From Thereva unica (taxonomy: Eukaryota; Arthropoda; Insecta; Diptera; Therevidae), in contig OX465281.1 in NCBI GenBank assembly GCA_949987705.1, positions 103,253,248 to 103,317,247 on the forward strand: a DNA stretch of 64,000 nucleotides. The letters are read 5' to 3'. Below, piece after piece: positions 51,347 through 64,000 of the stretch (position 1 is the stretch's first letter; each line of letters opens with the position of its first letter). The translations under genes were made by a program, and so were the position numbers. A model generated the notes under the pieces. It ran no database searches. It worked only from the letters and a program-made list of their open reading frames with translations, and was not told the origin of the DNA.

Positions 51347-54149
51347 ATATATCGGCTTATTCAAATAAATCTCAGTTTTATTGAGCTCTGTGGCGACCAG
51401 GTTCTCATTGAAAATTGTTGATGACTTGAATTCAAGCTTGGAAATGAGAGCTTCAGCACCATATCTCCCCAACCACTTGGTTACCAGCTTGACAATGCTA
51501 TGTTTCCGAACATTTTCCATGGTCTTGCCAAAGACGGCGTTGATTATGAGCTTGAAGAGATTTTTCTCGAAATCATTCTTAGCTGATGTTCGAAGACGGG
51601 TGTTGAGATCAATGTATGATTTGAGCCACGAAGATTGATTGAATTGAAGAATTTTATGAATGTTTGTTAATTTTAGTCCGTGAAGCAGAGCTTGTTTTAA
51701 ATTTCTATAGTGTAAAACATATTTTATTTTATTTTCAACAGTAGCTAAAAGTTTCTTCTGTTTTGAACCAGAAGGTGCTTTATGTTCAGGACAAAATGGT
51801 AAATCTTTATGGAGGTCGTGAATTTCTCTAGGATACTCTAAATCGACTTCCAAAATATAGCCTGTAGGTGAGTCATTGGGCACGTCTTCAACTTTAAAGC
51901 TGTCTACATTTTCTACCCACTTGAAGCCACTGTGCGGTAGAGGTTGAGACATAGCCCACCCATATTGATTATTTATATCATAAATATTGTAAGAATTTGG
52001 GGGGTTGAGAGGAATCATAGTCGGTCATATAAATATTTATTATTAGCTTTGGAGTAACGCTTTGAGCATTGGCTAAGACCGCCGCGAATACCCCTCTCAG
52101 TAAACATGAGCATATCTATATCAGTTAAAAGTTCTAGGGTAACGGTATATTTTAGCATAGCATCACAAGTATAACCTGGAAGCGTATAGTAATGAGCAGG
52201 ATCTAGTCCATACGTTTGGTGACAGCTTGCACGAAATTGTTCAAAAACATCAGCTAGGAGTAACACATCTGTCTTTAAGTATAAATCAGAATATTCACCC
52301 AAATTCTGAATATGGAGTTCATTCCAAACATTGCAGGCATGTGCATAATCTTCTTGGCTAATATTGATATCATTTAGTTTATTATAAAATTGTGGAATTT
52401 CAGGAAGTTCGGTCTCTAAAAATTTAGATGTGCTATTAAAATAATCATAAGGATATACACCTTTACGTGTTAATAAATTAAATTGAGGATCAGATAAATT
52501 TGAAAATTCTGATTTTAAAATGGGATAAGAGGTTAAATAGGAGGAAAGGGTATCTAGGCTACTTCCCATGAATCTAAAGGAATCAATGAACCGAAATTTG
52601 ATAAGATATTCATCTAAATGTTTAGTGAACGAAATATATCGTTCTTTATTTATGGGAAGGAGATCAACGCGAACTTGGAGATCGGAAGCTATACTTTTAA
52701 TGATAAAATGTGAATCGTAGCCGCTAAGGTTGTGGAAAATAATAGGGATGGTGTGACTATCTTGAAAGTTAATATTACACCCCTCATGTGCTGGACCTCT
52801 ATACTTACCTGATAAGTGACAGTGATCGCGCACCTTCTTGTCATCTGTGGTAAGCAGCTTCTCACAAATATGACAGAGTTTTGCGGTCTCAAAGAAATTC
52901 AGCTCTTCAACAGTCATCTGCTCCATGGATTGTGGGCAAAGAAAAACGATTTCTACATCTTCAGCAAACTGATTCAATTCACGCACAAACCATTCAATAC
53001 AATCCTCACCACGATAAGACTTGAAAAACGAAAGCGTCGAGTCATATGAACACTTAACATAAAAACCTACACTATGATTTTGATACTTATTGCTATCCTT
53101 ACATTCTACTAACAAACATTCTAAGTCCGCATATATAACAAACAGAGCTTCTACCTTATTACTAAAATTCTTAAATCTAAGCTCCTTCTGGTCTTCCGTT
53201 GGTAGCCGGATTCTGCAGTCGTTAAGCTGCTTGCAATCCTCCAAGTGATGCTCCAATTTTTCTTGTGAGTAAAAGTAGTGGAGACAACGATCACAAAAGT
53301 ATTTTGCTGTTTTATGATGAGATAGTTGTGATGATACCAGCCGGGAGAGGTTTTTGATCCAAACAAAATGATATCTGATGGGTTCCTCATCTTCGCTGTA
53401 GGCATAATTCCTTTCATCTGATTCATCATGGTATTCATTCTGAATCATTAAGAGGTTCACATGCTTCTCCTTCTTCTCATCGGTTAAATATGCTGGTAGG
53501 ACTTTAAAATATTTTTTCTGCACCTTTTCTAAAATATATACATTCACCGACAGATTATTTTGCCTCTCAAATCGAGGGATCTGCTTCATTGACATCGGAA
53601 ATATCTTTGATGTTCAGAACGTTGGAATAGTGAGGATACTTTGTTATACGATTTGAATTTTTCCCAACTGGGTGCAATGCTGAAACCACAGCCCAGGCGA
53701 AACAAGCGTTGTCCTCATTTTGAACGTTGATGCAGGCCTCTTTCCTCTTAATTTGTTGCGGCAGCTCAATATAAGAAGATCCTAGTTGAGGTGCGAGCTT
53801 GTTAATATTAATGGCCAGGTTGATTATTGCAGACAAAGCCCAACCGCTATCCTTTTCTTGGAACTCTTCCAGTTTTTTAATCACTACCTCACGAACATTT
53901 TGATCGAACCATGCATTAATATCAATGTTTCGATATATAGGAGCATTCTTTGTGTTCATGTACTTGAATTCAAAAACCTCTTCATCTGCCTTAACGATTT
54001 TAAATTCGCCACAAAACACTGCATTCACTTTGATAGCGAGTTCCTGCTTCAAAGCGTTATTAATATGCCGCCGAAAAATTCCTCTGCAGTCATCTAAGAA
54101 CTCCCCTACATCCTTATGCGCAATATTGATGATAACGCCCATTCTAATA

Positions 54150-54197
54150 CTACAAATGAAAAATGAAATAATATATATATATAAAAGTTCTCCTCAC
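54150..54197 (-). other. 48-nt spliceosomal intron in the second Polinton polymerase
   Basis: The minus strand reads GTGAGG at the donor and TTTCATTTGTAG at the acceptor. Removing it joins two exons in phase across an Arg codon, at the point equivalent to 'ASRIRTGVII' in the intact polymerase, which has no intron there. The second copy is at 62084-62037. Confidence 0.85.
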
Positions 54198-54570
54198 CGA
54201 TTGTTAAAAGCTGATTGCACATCTATCCATTTCACTCTGGTTGAACTCCAGTTCGCTCGTTTTTGGGGCAAGCCTGCACCTTTCACTAATTGCAAATGTT
54301 TCAGGGTACGGTAACCTTGAATGAGGTTTATACCATTACCCACGTGATGGCGCTCGCTTGTCGATGTAGTATTCGTTAAAAATCGATTTAAAAATCTCAA
54401 GCTCTTACTGCACTCTTTAATACCTCGTTCAATTAGTTCATGGTTATGTTGTGCGCCATTAAAAGCCGATTTAGCGCTATCAATTAATTTACTCACTGGA
54501 GTCATTTTCGCTAGCTGTACAATTACTCTAGGTACTAACTTTGAATGGATAACCCAGCTTGCAGCAATGA

Positions 54571-54577
54571 TTTTATA
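54571..54577 (-). promoter_or_regulatory. TATA box of the second Polinton polymerase
   Basis: TATAAAA on the minus strand lies inside an apparent upstream extension of the frame and about 70 bp before the ATG at 54505, showing that the longer frame from 54589 is not the real start. Confidence 0.6.
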
Positions 54578-54599
54578 CCTAGCGCTCACCTTCCCACAT

Positions 54600-55961
54600 G
54601 TGAATTATATTATGATGACAAATTTGAGAATATAAACACCTACCATAGATTGATAAACATTTATCATACGATTATTGATTATTCGAATCAATATATTACC
54701 ATCAATTTCAACATTTTACTCAGTATTCCACCCGGCGATCATAAATCAGCAGCAAGCAAGGCGCTTACACCAGATAAAAAATTCTATCCAGTCGATCACC
54801 TTAACAGAAAAACCCAGACCTACATCAACATTCGTTTTCATTCTTTACAGCAACAACAACAGTAAACAATCCAAAGCTTTTCGCTAATGATAATTTCAGT
54901 TATTCAAAAATTCTTACTTCTTATCACTTTTTTCACCCCGTAGACATTTCTTCGCTCAGCTCTTATGCGTAAAATTTACTGATAAGCTCCTCATATGAAA
55001 ACAAATTCCTACTATTTACTACAACAACAACAATATCAAACAAAACATTCAAACCCACACTGGATCCGAGGTCTGTTGAAATTTTCACGAGACCCATTGC
55101 ATAAGAATATACCAAACAAACTCTTATCAATCACATTCATCTACACTCATTCAGCCAGCGGGCGCTCGACCAAGCACTATGCTTACCATATTATATCGAT
55201 TCACACACAGCATGATCGAAGGAAAATTAAAAAATATATTCTTAGATCGCTGGTACATACCATTTTTAATTCGCGCTACTATATATATATGTATACACAA
55301 TTAGAAGAAGCAACAGAAGCTATGGACTTGGTCTAGTTGGCTAAAGCTTCAATTAATTTCATGAACCGCCTGTGGGACTCGGGATCAAATCCTACTCGGG
55401 CCCAACACTTTTTTAAAATAAACATTTTCAACTTCAGAAATAAAAAAATAAAAACATATAAAAGCGATCACGTCATCTCAAGATCATCAAGTTTCAACAA
55501 GACACAAATCGCTCCGGCACTACTGTCAGGTGACATCAAACTTCGTCGATGGTGACGTCACAAACTGTCTGACCATGCCTGGGCCAAATAGTCCTGCCAT
55601 TAAATTTCCAGCGATAGAGAGATGTCTGACTAATCAACTGACAACCTTAGTATTGGAATCGGCTTCGGGTATCGATCGGAATCGGGTATCGAAATCGGCT
55701 TCGGGTATCGGAATTGGCTTCGGGTATAGGATCGGCTAATTATCTCTGCCGGGATGACGTCATCATCAAGTTTCATCTCACCAATAAATAAAAATATATT
55801 CAGGCGATGACGTCATCATCAAAAATCCAAAATGGCGGAAAATGTGAATTTAGAGGCCCATACAAATTTCCATATAAAAGTGAGCCCGAACCCCCATAGC
55901 TTATCTACTCCCTTCAACTTTAAACATAACAACATTACCAGATTCAATTTATCTGTAAACT
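54600..55961 (+). other. Right part of the second Polinton region, hypothetical frames only
   Basis: Open frames at 54545-54865 (106 residues, ending in a five-Gln run like the penton gene of the intact element), 54995-55336 and 55337-55555 have no recognised family. A tRNA-like B-box sequence (gggatcaaatcc) lies near 55382. Short repeats of atcggcttcgggtatcg occur at 55658-55736, and gatgacgtcatcatcaa is repeated at about 55754 and 55806. No terminal inverted repeat was found. Confidence 0.35.
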
Positions 55962-57900
55962 AGCATAAAACCCGCGTGCCTTGCAACGCCTTTAAATAAA
56001 AACTGTTTATTATGTGCAATTTTTTCCTTCAAAAAAAAAACAAACAAAAAAGTCAGCTGTCATTATCCCTAAAAGGGTTTATTATAGTGCATTTTTTTAA
56101 TAAATATGGTAAACAAATTGCTGCGTATATTTTGAAGCAGAGATTGGAATGTTTATGTCCCCCATTTCACTGCGTTAGGGGGTGAATTTCGAAAAATTGC
56201 TTCTTAGTGAATGTCCACGTCATTATAGAGATGCACTGTCAAAATTAAAGCCCTTCAGCTCCAGCGGTTTGGGTTAACCCCATTTAACCCCCTTAGGGGA
56301 TAAATTTCAAAAAATCGCTCCTAAGTGGATGTCCACGTCATTATAGGGATACACGGTCAAAATTAAAGCCCTTCAGCTTCAGCGGTGTGGGTTAACCCCA
56401 TTTCACCCACTTAGTGGATGAATTTCGAAAAATCGCTTTATAGTGGATGTCCACGCCATTATAGGGATGCACTGTCAAAATTTCAGCCCTATAGCTATAG
56501 CGGTTTGGAAAAACCCCATTTCACCCCCTTAGGGGATGAATTTCGAAAAATCGCTTCTAAGTGGATGTCCACATCATTATAGGCATGCACTGTCAAAATT
56601 TCAGCCCTATAGCTACAGCGGTTTGGGTAAACCCCATTTCACTCCCTTAGGGGATGAATTTCGAAAAATCGCTTTAATAGTGGAAGACCACGCCATTATA
56701 GGGATGCACTGTCAAAATTACAGCCCTATAGCTTTAGCGGTTTGGGTAAACCCCATTTCACCCCCTTAGGGGATGCATTTCGAAAAATCGCTCTATAGTG
56801 GATGTCCACGCCATTATAGGGATGCACTGTCAAAATTTCAGCCCTATAGCTATAGCGGTTTGGAAAAACCCCATTTCACCCCCTTAGGGGATGAATTTCG
56901 AAAAATCGCTTCTTAGTGGATGTCCACATCATTATAGGGATGCACTGTCAAAATTTCAGCCCTATAGCTCCAGCGGTTTGGGTAAACCCCATTTCACTCC
57001 CTTAGGGGATGAATTTCGAAAAATCGCTCTATAATGCACTGTCAAAATTTCAGCCCTATATCTATAGCGGTTTGGAAAAACCCCATTTCACCCCCTTAGG
57101 GGATGAATTTCGAAAAATTGCTTTATAGTGGATGTCCACGCCATTATAGGGATGCACTGTCAAAATTTCAGCCCTATAAATTTAGCGGTTTGAAAAACCC
57201 CCATTTCACCCCCTTAAGGGATGAATTCCGAAAAGTCGCTTCTCAGTGGATGTCCACATCATTATAGGGATGCACTGTCAAAATTTCAGCCCTATAGCTC
57301 CAGCGGTTTGGGTAAACCCCATTTCACTCCCTTAGGGGATGAATTTCGAAAAATCGCTTTAATAGTGGAAGACCACGCCATTATAGGGATGCACTGTCAA
57401 AATTACAGCCCTATAGCTTTAGCGGTTTGGGTAAACCCTATTTCACCCCCTTAGGGGATGAATTTCGAAAAATTGCTCTATAGTGGATGTCCACGCCATT
57501 ATAGGGATGCATTGTCAAAATTTCAGCCCTATATCAATAGCGGTTTGGAAAAACCCCATTTCACTCCCTTTGGGGATGAATTTCGAAAAATCTTTTTAAT
57601 AGTCGATGACCACGCCATTATAGGGACGCACTGTCAAAATTACAGCCTTATAGCTTTAGCGGTTTGGAAAAAACCCATTTCACCCCCTTAGGGGATGAAT
57701 TTCGAAAAATCGCTTTTTAGTGGATGTCCAGGTCATTAAAGGGATGCACTGTCAAAATTTCAGCCCTATAGCTCCAGCGGTTTTGAGTTGACCCTATTTC
57801 ACCCCCTTAGGGGATGAATTTCGAAAAATCGCTAGGGGTGCACTGTCAAAAATTTCAGCCCTTTAGCTCTAGCGGTTTTGGTTGTGCGTTGTCTTTCAGT
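55962..57900 (+). repeat. Dispersed repeat head plus 117-bp satellite array (about 14 units)
   Basis: 55962-56150 is the ctagcataaa-family head seen at 26036. From about 56160 the 117-bp unit (gggatgcactgtcaaaattt, agcggtttggg, ccccatttcacc, ttaggggatgaatttcg) repeats to about 57880 with minor deletions. Apparent 77-codon open frames here are products of the repeat. Confidence 0.9.
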
Positions 57901-58005
57901 CAGTTAGTTTTTATACAATAGAAAAAAAGTAAAGAAAATAAATCCCCTTACAACTTATTGAACCCCATTTCACCCCCTTCAACCCTTTTTTCTCCAAAAA
58001 AGCAC

Positions 58006-61000
58006 GCACGATTTTTGTTTGGGTAATGGAATTTACTTTATGTCTCCAACTCTGAATTAAATTTTGATGAACTAATTTCTCTATATTGTTATCCAAACAT
58101 TCTATATAATCATCAAAAGTTATTCTATTTGTAACAACGTTTTTTTAACGCCTTTGGACTTTTTCGTGCTATCTTTACCATCGACCCGGACGGCATACAT
58201 CTTTGATCTTAGACCAACAAACTCAGTCATTATGTGACCATTATTCTCATCTTTCATCAGACCCAACACTTTTTTATTAACTAGAGGGATGCCCCAGATG
58301 TTATTGGGGGGATAGTCACTTGTATCGAAATGAGAATGACAGTCGCGTTTAATTGTATCATATCAGTCTGGGCACCTAACTTCATAAATTAGGGAATCTG
58401 TATCAGTATAGCAAACTGTACAGTTAGAATTAAACTGAGGGATCATGTAGTTGTAATGGAAATCATAAATGGTTGTTTTAGCCAAGTCTAAAATACACAT
58501 GCCTACCTAGCACTGATTTGTGCCTAAATGGCCATAGTGTACATTGGTCTGATGAAGTGAAATACCTAGGTATCAAACTGGACAAAACCCTGACCTTTTC
58601 GAAGCACATAAAATCGACTCTAGATAAAATAAGCCTACTAATAAGAACCATGTACCCCTTTATAAACAGAAGGTCAACCCTAAGTACGGAAAATAAGCTC
58701 ATCATATATAAAGTTATTTTTCAATCAGTTATGATATACGGTGCTCCCCTATGGTTTAAATGTGCACAGACTCACATAAATAAATTGCAAGTTTCCCAAA
58801 ACAAAATACTAAAAATGGTATTTCGCTTACCTAAGCATTCCTCCACCTCACGGCTGCATAGTTTGGCCAAGATAGATACTATTCATGTAAGATTAAATTC
58901 CTTAGCAAATAAGTTTTATGATACATGTGTTTTATCGGAAAATCCTTTAATTCGGCAGCTTGTCGATAGTTAGTTTGTAAGGATTAGGTTAAGCACTTAG
59001 GGTAGGTTTATTAAAACTTTCACTGGGTTTTGAAGAATTTTTCCCAAAATTGTTCTAGTTTTTATTCAAATAAAATAAATTTCGGCTCGCCCACATAATA
59101 ATATTATAGATGAATGAAGATCCCTTCTAGCACTAAGATATGTTGATTTTCTATTGGATGTAAACACATTGTCAAACTTAGAAATAAATAAATTGAAAAT
59201 TGAAAAAAAAAAAAAAATACACATGCCTACATATATCGGCTTATTCAAATAAATCTCAGTTTTATTGAGCTCTGTGGCGACCAGGTTCTCATTGAAAATT
59301 GTTGATGACTTGAATTCAAGCTTGGAAATGAGAGCTTCAGCACCATATCTCCCCAACCACTTGGTTACCAGCTTGACAATGCTATGTTTCCGAACATTTT
59401 CCATGGTCTTGCCAAAGACGGCGTTGATTATGAGCTTGAAGAGATTTTTCTCGAAATCATTCTTAGCTGATGTTCGAAGACGGGTGTTGAGATCAATGTA
59501 TGATTTGAGCCACGAAGATTGATTGAATTGAAGAATTTTATGAATTTTTGTTAATTTTAGTCCGTGAAGCAGAGCTTGTTTTAAATTTCTATAGTGTAAA
59601 ACATATTTTATTTTATTTTCAACAGTAGCTAAAAGTTTCTTCTGTTTTGAACCAGAAGGTGCTTTATGTTCAGGACAAAATGGTAAATCTTTATGGAGGT
59701 CGTGAATTTCTCTAGGATACTCTAAATCGACTTCCAAAATATAGCCTGTAGGTGAGTCATTGGGCACGTCTTCAACTTTAAAGCTGTCTACATTTTCTAC
59801 CCACTTGAAGCCGCTGTGCGGTAGAGGTTGAGACATAGCCCACCCATATTGATTATTTATATCATAAATATTGTAAGAATTTGGGGGGTTGAGAGGAATC
59901 ATAGTCGGTCATATAAATATTTATTATTAGCTTTGGAGTAACGCTTTGAGCATTGGCTAAGACCGCCGCGAATACCCCTCTCAGTAAACATGAGCATATC
60001 TATATCAGTTAAAAGTTCTAGGGTAACATCGGTATATTTTAGCATAGCATCACAAGTATAACCTGGAAGCGTATAGTAATGAGCAGGATCTAGTCCATAC
60101 GTTTGGTGACAGCTTGCACGAAATTGTTCAAAAACATCAGCTAGGAGTAACACATCTGTCTTTAAGTATAAATCAGAATATTCACCCAAATTCTGAATAT
60201 GGAGTTCATTCCAAACATTGCAGGCATGTGCATAATCTTCTTGGCTAATATTGATATCATTTAGTTTATTATAAAATTGTGGAATTTCAGGAAGTTCGGT
60301 CTCTAAAAATTTAGATGTGCTATTAAAATAATCATAAGGATATACACCTTTACGTGTTAATAAATTAAATTGAGGATCAGATAAATTTGAAAATTCTGAT
60401 TTTAAAATGGGATAAGAGGTTAAATAGGAGGAAAGGGTATCTAGGCTACTTCCCATGAATCTAAAGGAATCAATGAACCGAAATTTGATAAGATATTCAT
60501 CTAAATGTTTAGTGAACGAAATATATCGTTCTTTATTTATGGGAAGGAGATCAACGCGAACTTGGAGATCGGAAGCTATACTTTTAATGATAAAATGTGA
60601 ATCGTAGCCGCTAAGGTTGTGGAAAATAATAGGGATGGTGTGACTATCTTGAAAGTTAATATTACACCCCTCATGTGCTGGACCTCTATACTTACCTGAT
60701 AAGTGACAGTGATCGCGCACCTTCTTGTCATCTGTGGTAAGCAGCTTCTCACAAATATGACAGAGTTTTGCGGTCTCAAAGAAATTCAGCTCTTCAACAG
60801 TCATCTGCTCCATGGATTGTGGGCAAAGAAAAACGATTTCTACATCTTCAGCAAACTGATTCAATTCACGCACAAACCATTCAATACAATCCTCACCACG
60901 ATAAGACTTGAAAAACGAAAGCGTCGAGTCATATGAACACTTAACATAAAAACCTACACTATGATTTTGATACTTATTGCTATCCTTACATTCTACTAAC

Positions 61001-62392
61001 AAACATTCTAAGTCCGCATATATAACAAACAGAGCTTCTACCTTATTACTAAAATTCTTAAATCTAAGCTCCTTCTGGTCTTCCGTTGGTAGCCGGATTC
61101 TGCAGTCGTTAAGCTGCTTGCAATCCTCCAAGTGATGCTCCAATTTTTCTTGTGAGTAAAAGTAGTGGAGACAACGATCACAAAAGTATTTTGCTGTTTT
61201 ATGATGAGATAGTTGTGATGATACCAGCCGGGAGAGGTTTTTGATCCAAACAAAATGATATCTGATGGGTTCCTCATCTTCGCTGTAGGCATAATTCCTT
61301 TCATCTGATTCATCATGGTATTCATTCTGAATCATTAAGAGGTTCACATGCTTCTCCTTCTTCTCATCGGTTAAATATGCTGGTAGGACTTTAAAATATT
61401 TTTTCTGCACCTTTTCTAAAATATATACATTCACCGACAGATTATTTTGCCTCTCAAATCGAGGGATCTGCTTCATTGACATCGGAAATATCTTTGATGT
61501 TCAGAACGTTGGAATAGTGAGGATACTTTGTTATACGATTTGAATTTTTCCCAACTGGGTGCAATGCTGAAACCACAGCCCAGGCGAAACAAGCGTTGTC
61601 CTCATTTTGAACGTTGATGCAGGCCTCTTTCCTCTTAATTTGTTGCGGCAGCTCAATATAAGAAGATCCTAGTTGAGGTGCGAGCTTGTTAATATTAATG
61701 GCCAGGTTGATTATTGCAGACAAAGCCCAACCGCTATCCTTTTCTTGGAACTCTTCCAGTTTTTTAATCACTACCTCACGAACATTTTGATCGAACCATG
61801 CATTAATATCAATGTTTCGATATATAGGAGCATTCTTTGTGTTCATGTACTTGAATTCAAAAACCTCTTCATCTGCCTTAACGATTTTAAATTCGCCACA
61901 AAACACTGCATTCACTTTGATAGCGAGTTCCTGCTTCAAAGCGTTATTAATATGCCGCCGAAAAATTCCTCTGCAGTCATCTAAGAACTCCCCTACATCC
62001 TTATGCGCAATATTGATGATAACGCCCATTCTAATACTACAAATGAAAAATGAAATAATATATATATATAAAAGTTCTCCTCACCGATTGTTAAAAGCTG
62101 ATTGCACATCTATCCATTTCACTCTGGTTGAACTCCAGTTCGCTCGTTTTTGGGGCAAGCCTGCACCTTTCACTAATTGCAAATGTTTCAGGGTACGGTA
62201 ACCTTGAATGAGGTTTATACCATTACCCACGTGATGGCGCTCGCTTGTCGATGTAGTATTCGTTAAAAATCGATTTAAAAATCTCAAGCTCTTACTGCAC
62301 TCTTTAATACCTCGTTCAATTAGTTCATGGTTATGTTGTGCGCCATTAAAAGCCGATTTAGCGCTATCAATTAATTTACTCACTGGAGTCAT
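58006..62392 (-). pseudogene. polB: Second Polinton DNA polymerase B, copy 2 (C-terminus missing)
   Basis: Same gene as 50045-54505 with the same intron (62084-62037), frameshifts and LINE. The duplication junction at 58006 removes the last roughly 25 codons after 'TQTKIV'. It retains the Asp codon near 60030 lost in copy 1. Motifs are as described for copy 1. The gene is non-functional. Confidence 0.9.
58491..59230 (+). mobile_element. 5'-truncated Jockey-like LINE in polymerase pseudogene (copy 2)
   Basis: Counterpart of 50607-51346 at offset 7884, with the same 16-bp target duplication and A-tail. The frame reads through from 58518 (151 residues) because it has TGG where copy 1 has TAG, so the nonsense change happened after duplication. 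Confidence 0.93.
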
Positions 62393-63847
62393 TTTCGCTA
62401 GCTGTACAATTACTCTAGGTACTAACTTTGAATGGATAACCCAGCTTGCAGCAATGATTTTATACCTAGCGCTCACCTTCCCACATGTGAATTATATTAT
62501 GATGACAAATTTGAGAATATAAACACCTACCATAGATTGATAAACATTTATCATACGATTATTGATTATTCGAATCAATATATTACCATCAATTTCAACA
62601 TTTTACTCAGTATTCCACCCGGCGATCATAAATCAGCAGCAAGCAAGGCGCTTACACCAGATAAAAAATTCTATCCAGTCGATCACCTTAACAGAAAAAC
62701 CCAGACCTACATCAACATTCGTTTTCATTCTTTACAGCAACAACAACAGTAAACAATCCAAAGCTTTTCGCTAATGATAATTTCAGTTATTCAAAAATTC
62801 TTACTTCTTATCACTTTTTTCACCCCGTAGACATTTCTTCGCTCAGCTCTTATGCGTAAAATTTACTGATAAGCTCCTCATATGAAAACAAATTCCTACT
62901 ATTTACTACAACAACAACAATATCAAACAAAACATTCAAACCCACACTGGATCCGAGGTCTGTTGAAATTTTCACGAGACCCATTGCATAAGAATATACC
63001 AAACAAACTCTTATCAATCACATTCATCTACACTCATTCAGCCAGCGGGCGCTCGACCAAGCACTATGCTTACCATATTATATCGATTCACACACAGCAT
63101 GATCGAAGGAAAATTAAAAAATATATTCTTAGATCGCTGGTACATACCATTTTTAATTCGCGCTACTATATATATATGTATACACAATTAGAAGAAGCAA
63201 CAGAAGCTATGGACTTGGTCTAGTTGGCTAAAGCTTCAATTAATTTCATGAACCGCCTGTGGGACTCGGGATCAAATCCTACTCGGGCCCAACACTTTTT
63301 TAAAATAAACATTTTCAACTTCAGAAATAAAAAAATAAAAACATATAAAAGCGATCACGTCATCTCAAGATCATCAAGTTTCAACAAGACACAAATCGCT
63401 CCGGCACTACTGTCAGGTGACATCAAACTTCGTCGATGGTGACGTCACAAACTGTCTGACCATGCCTGGGCCAAATAGTCCTGCCATTAAATTTCCAGCG
63501 ATAGAGAGATGTCTGACTAATCAACTGACAACCTTAGTATTGGAATCGGCTTCGGGTATCGATCGGAATCGGGTATCGAAATCGGCTTCGGGTATCGGAA
63601 TTGGCTTCGGGTATAGGATCGGCTAATTATCTCTGCCGGGATGACGTCATCATCAAGTTTCATCTCACCAATAAATAAAAATATATTCAGGCGATGACGT
63701 CATCATCAAAAATCCAAAATGGCGGAAAATGTGAATTTAGAGGCCCATACAAATTTCCATATAAAAGTGAGCCCGAACCCCCATAGCTTATCTACTCCCT
63801 TCAACTTTAAACATAACAACATTACCAGATTCAATTTATCTGTAAAC
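62393..63847 (+). other. Copy 2 of the region right of the second polymerase
   Basis: Repeats 54506-55961 at offset 7887, including the same unclassified frames, the tRNA-like patch near 63269 and the cgggtatcg short repeats. No gene can be supported. Confidence 0.35.
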
Positions 63848-64000
63848 TAGCATAAAACCCGCGTGCCTTGCAACGCCTTTAAATAAAAACTGTTTATTAT
63901 GTGCAATTTTTTCCTTCAAAAAAAAAAAACAAACAAAAAAGTCAGCTGTCATTATCCCTAAAAGGGTTTATTATAGTGCATTTTTTTAATAAATATGGTA

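Larger units (their letters stand above)
50045..54505 (-). pseudogene. polB: Second Polinton DNA polymerase B, broken by frameshifts and a LINE (copy 1)
   Basis: Read downwards, exon 1 (54505-54198), a 48-nt intron and then most of a pPolB follow: the OTU-like 'DNACFAWAVV', Exo I 'YADLEC', the 'DHCHLSGKYRGP' endonuclease VII-like cluster, Exo II 'NLSGYDSHF', Exo III 'YSDLYLKTD', motif A 'DINNQYGW' and motif B 'NAVFGKT'. Motif C ('YTDTDS') lies beyond a LINE insertion, near 50520, and the end is at 50045. There is one extra base near 53580, one missing base near 52018, and the LINE at 50623-51330. Copy 1 has also lost one codon near 52145 that copy 2 keeps. It differs clearly in sequence from the intact gene at 2804-6574, so it belongs to another Polinton lineage. 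A TATA box at 54577-54571 favours the start at 54505 over 54589. Confidence 0.9.
50122..58005. repeat. 7.88-kb tandem duplication, copy 1
   Basis: The unit starts at gcacgattttt inside the polymerase C-terminus and ends at ...aaaaaagcac. The same unit restarts at 58006. The offset is 7884, becoming 7887 after a 3-nt indel near 52145. Both copies carry the same LINE insertion, intron and frameshifts. Confidence 0.93.
58006..64000. repeat. 7.88-kb tandem duplication, copy 2 (cut by the window edge)
   Basis: Restarts the sequence of 50122 onward and runs to the last base, ending inside the ctagcataaa-family head, where it still matches copy 1. Only a few substitutions and A-run length changes separate the copies. 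Confidence 0.93.

Noticed and set aside
54506..54589. N-terminal 28-residue extension of the second polymerase
   Set aside because: The TATA box at 54577-54571 lies inside it, so transcription would start downstream of its ATG.
55320..55410. tRNA gene
   Set aside because: Only a loose B-box match (gggatcaaatcc) and no closed clover-leaf; at most a decayed SINE head.
56536..57691. Repeated 77-codon frames
   Set aside because: They are translations of the 117-bp satellite, recurring with the unit.

Overview
The window is repeat-rich genomic DNA from an arthropod, most likely an insect. This rests on two small-intron host exons encoding a G protein-coupled receptor kinase of the GRK2/Gprk1 type (25380-25750, minus strand) and on a typical insect mixture of Polinton, LINE, BEL/Pao, hAT, MITE and satellite sequence. 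The species cannot be named from what is visible.

The main object is a complete Polinton (Maverick) at 76-16116, 16,041 bp long. It has 641-bp terminal inverted repeats that differ at only about four positions and a perfect 6-bp target duplication (cattga at 70-75 and 16117-16122). Its genes appear intact. From left to right they are: a small OB-like protein (minus); protein-primed DNA polymerase B (plus); then, all on the minus strand when read from 10377 down to 6630, a PLA2 virion protein, an adenain-like protease, a penton-like minor capsid protein, a 37-residue micro-ORF, the double-jelly-roll major capsid protein and a DEDD-like nuclease. An A32/FtsK-type packaging ATPase, a 1.25-kb satellite array, an acidic conserved protein, a collagen/phage-fibre-like protein and a chromodomain integrase follow on the plus strand, and three small minus-strand genes lie before the right repeat. 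Together they supply replication (pPolB), integration (integrase), capsid assembly (two capsid proteins, protease, ATPase) and possibly membrane breach and attachment (PLA2 and fibre). This is the toolkit expected of an endogenous virus-like element.

Three expression devices stand out. A canonical A AAA AAC -1 slippery heptamer sits directly on the PLA2 stop codon and opens into the otherwise start-less protease frame. A hidden 37-codon ORF has a stop that overlaps the major-capsid start (ATGA). The capsid stop is separated from the nuclease start by one base. TATA boxes sit 35-80 bp before many start codons, often inside the preceding gene.

16117-25370 is a nest of older elements: the MITE the Polinton landed in, a 0.9-kb-arm inverted repeat containing a palindromic MITE, several decayed LINE fragments on both strands, a second MITE, and a perfect-stem hairpin with a hammerhead-like core. 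The two GRK exons follow. Since no other GRK exon was recognised, the Polinton probably lies inside a large intron of this gene or downstream of it. 26000-48200 is mostly repeats: a hAT non-autonomous element with 8-bp target duplication, 117-bp and 152-bp satellites, BEL/Pao remnants, a tRNA-like SINE head, and a 2.6-kb tandem duplication.

48550-64000 holds a second, different and degraded Polinton on the minus strand: a zinc-finger protein and a frameshifted polymerase gene with a 48-nt spliceosomal intron and a 708-bp LINE insertion. A 7.88-kb unit containing most of that polymerase plus a 117-bp satellite is tandemly duplicated (50122-58005, then 58006 to past the window edge).
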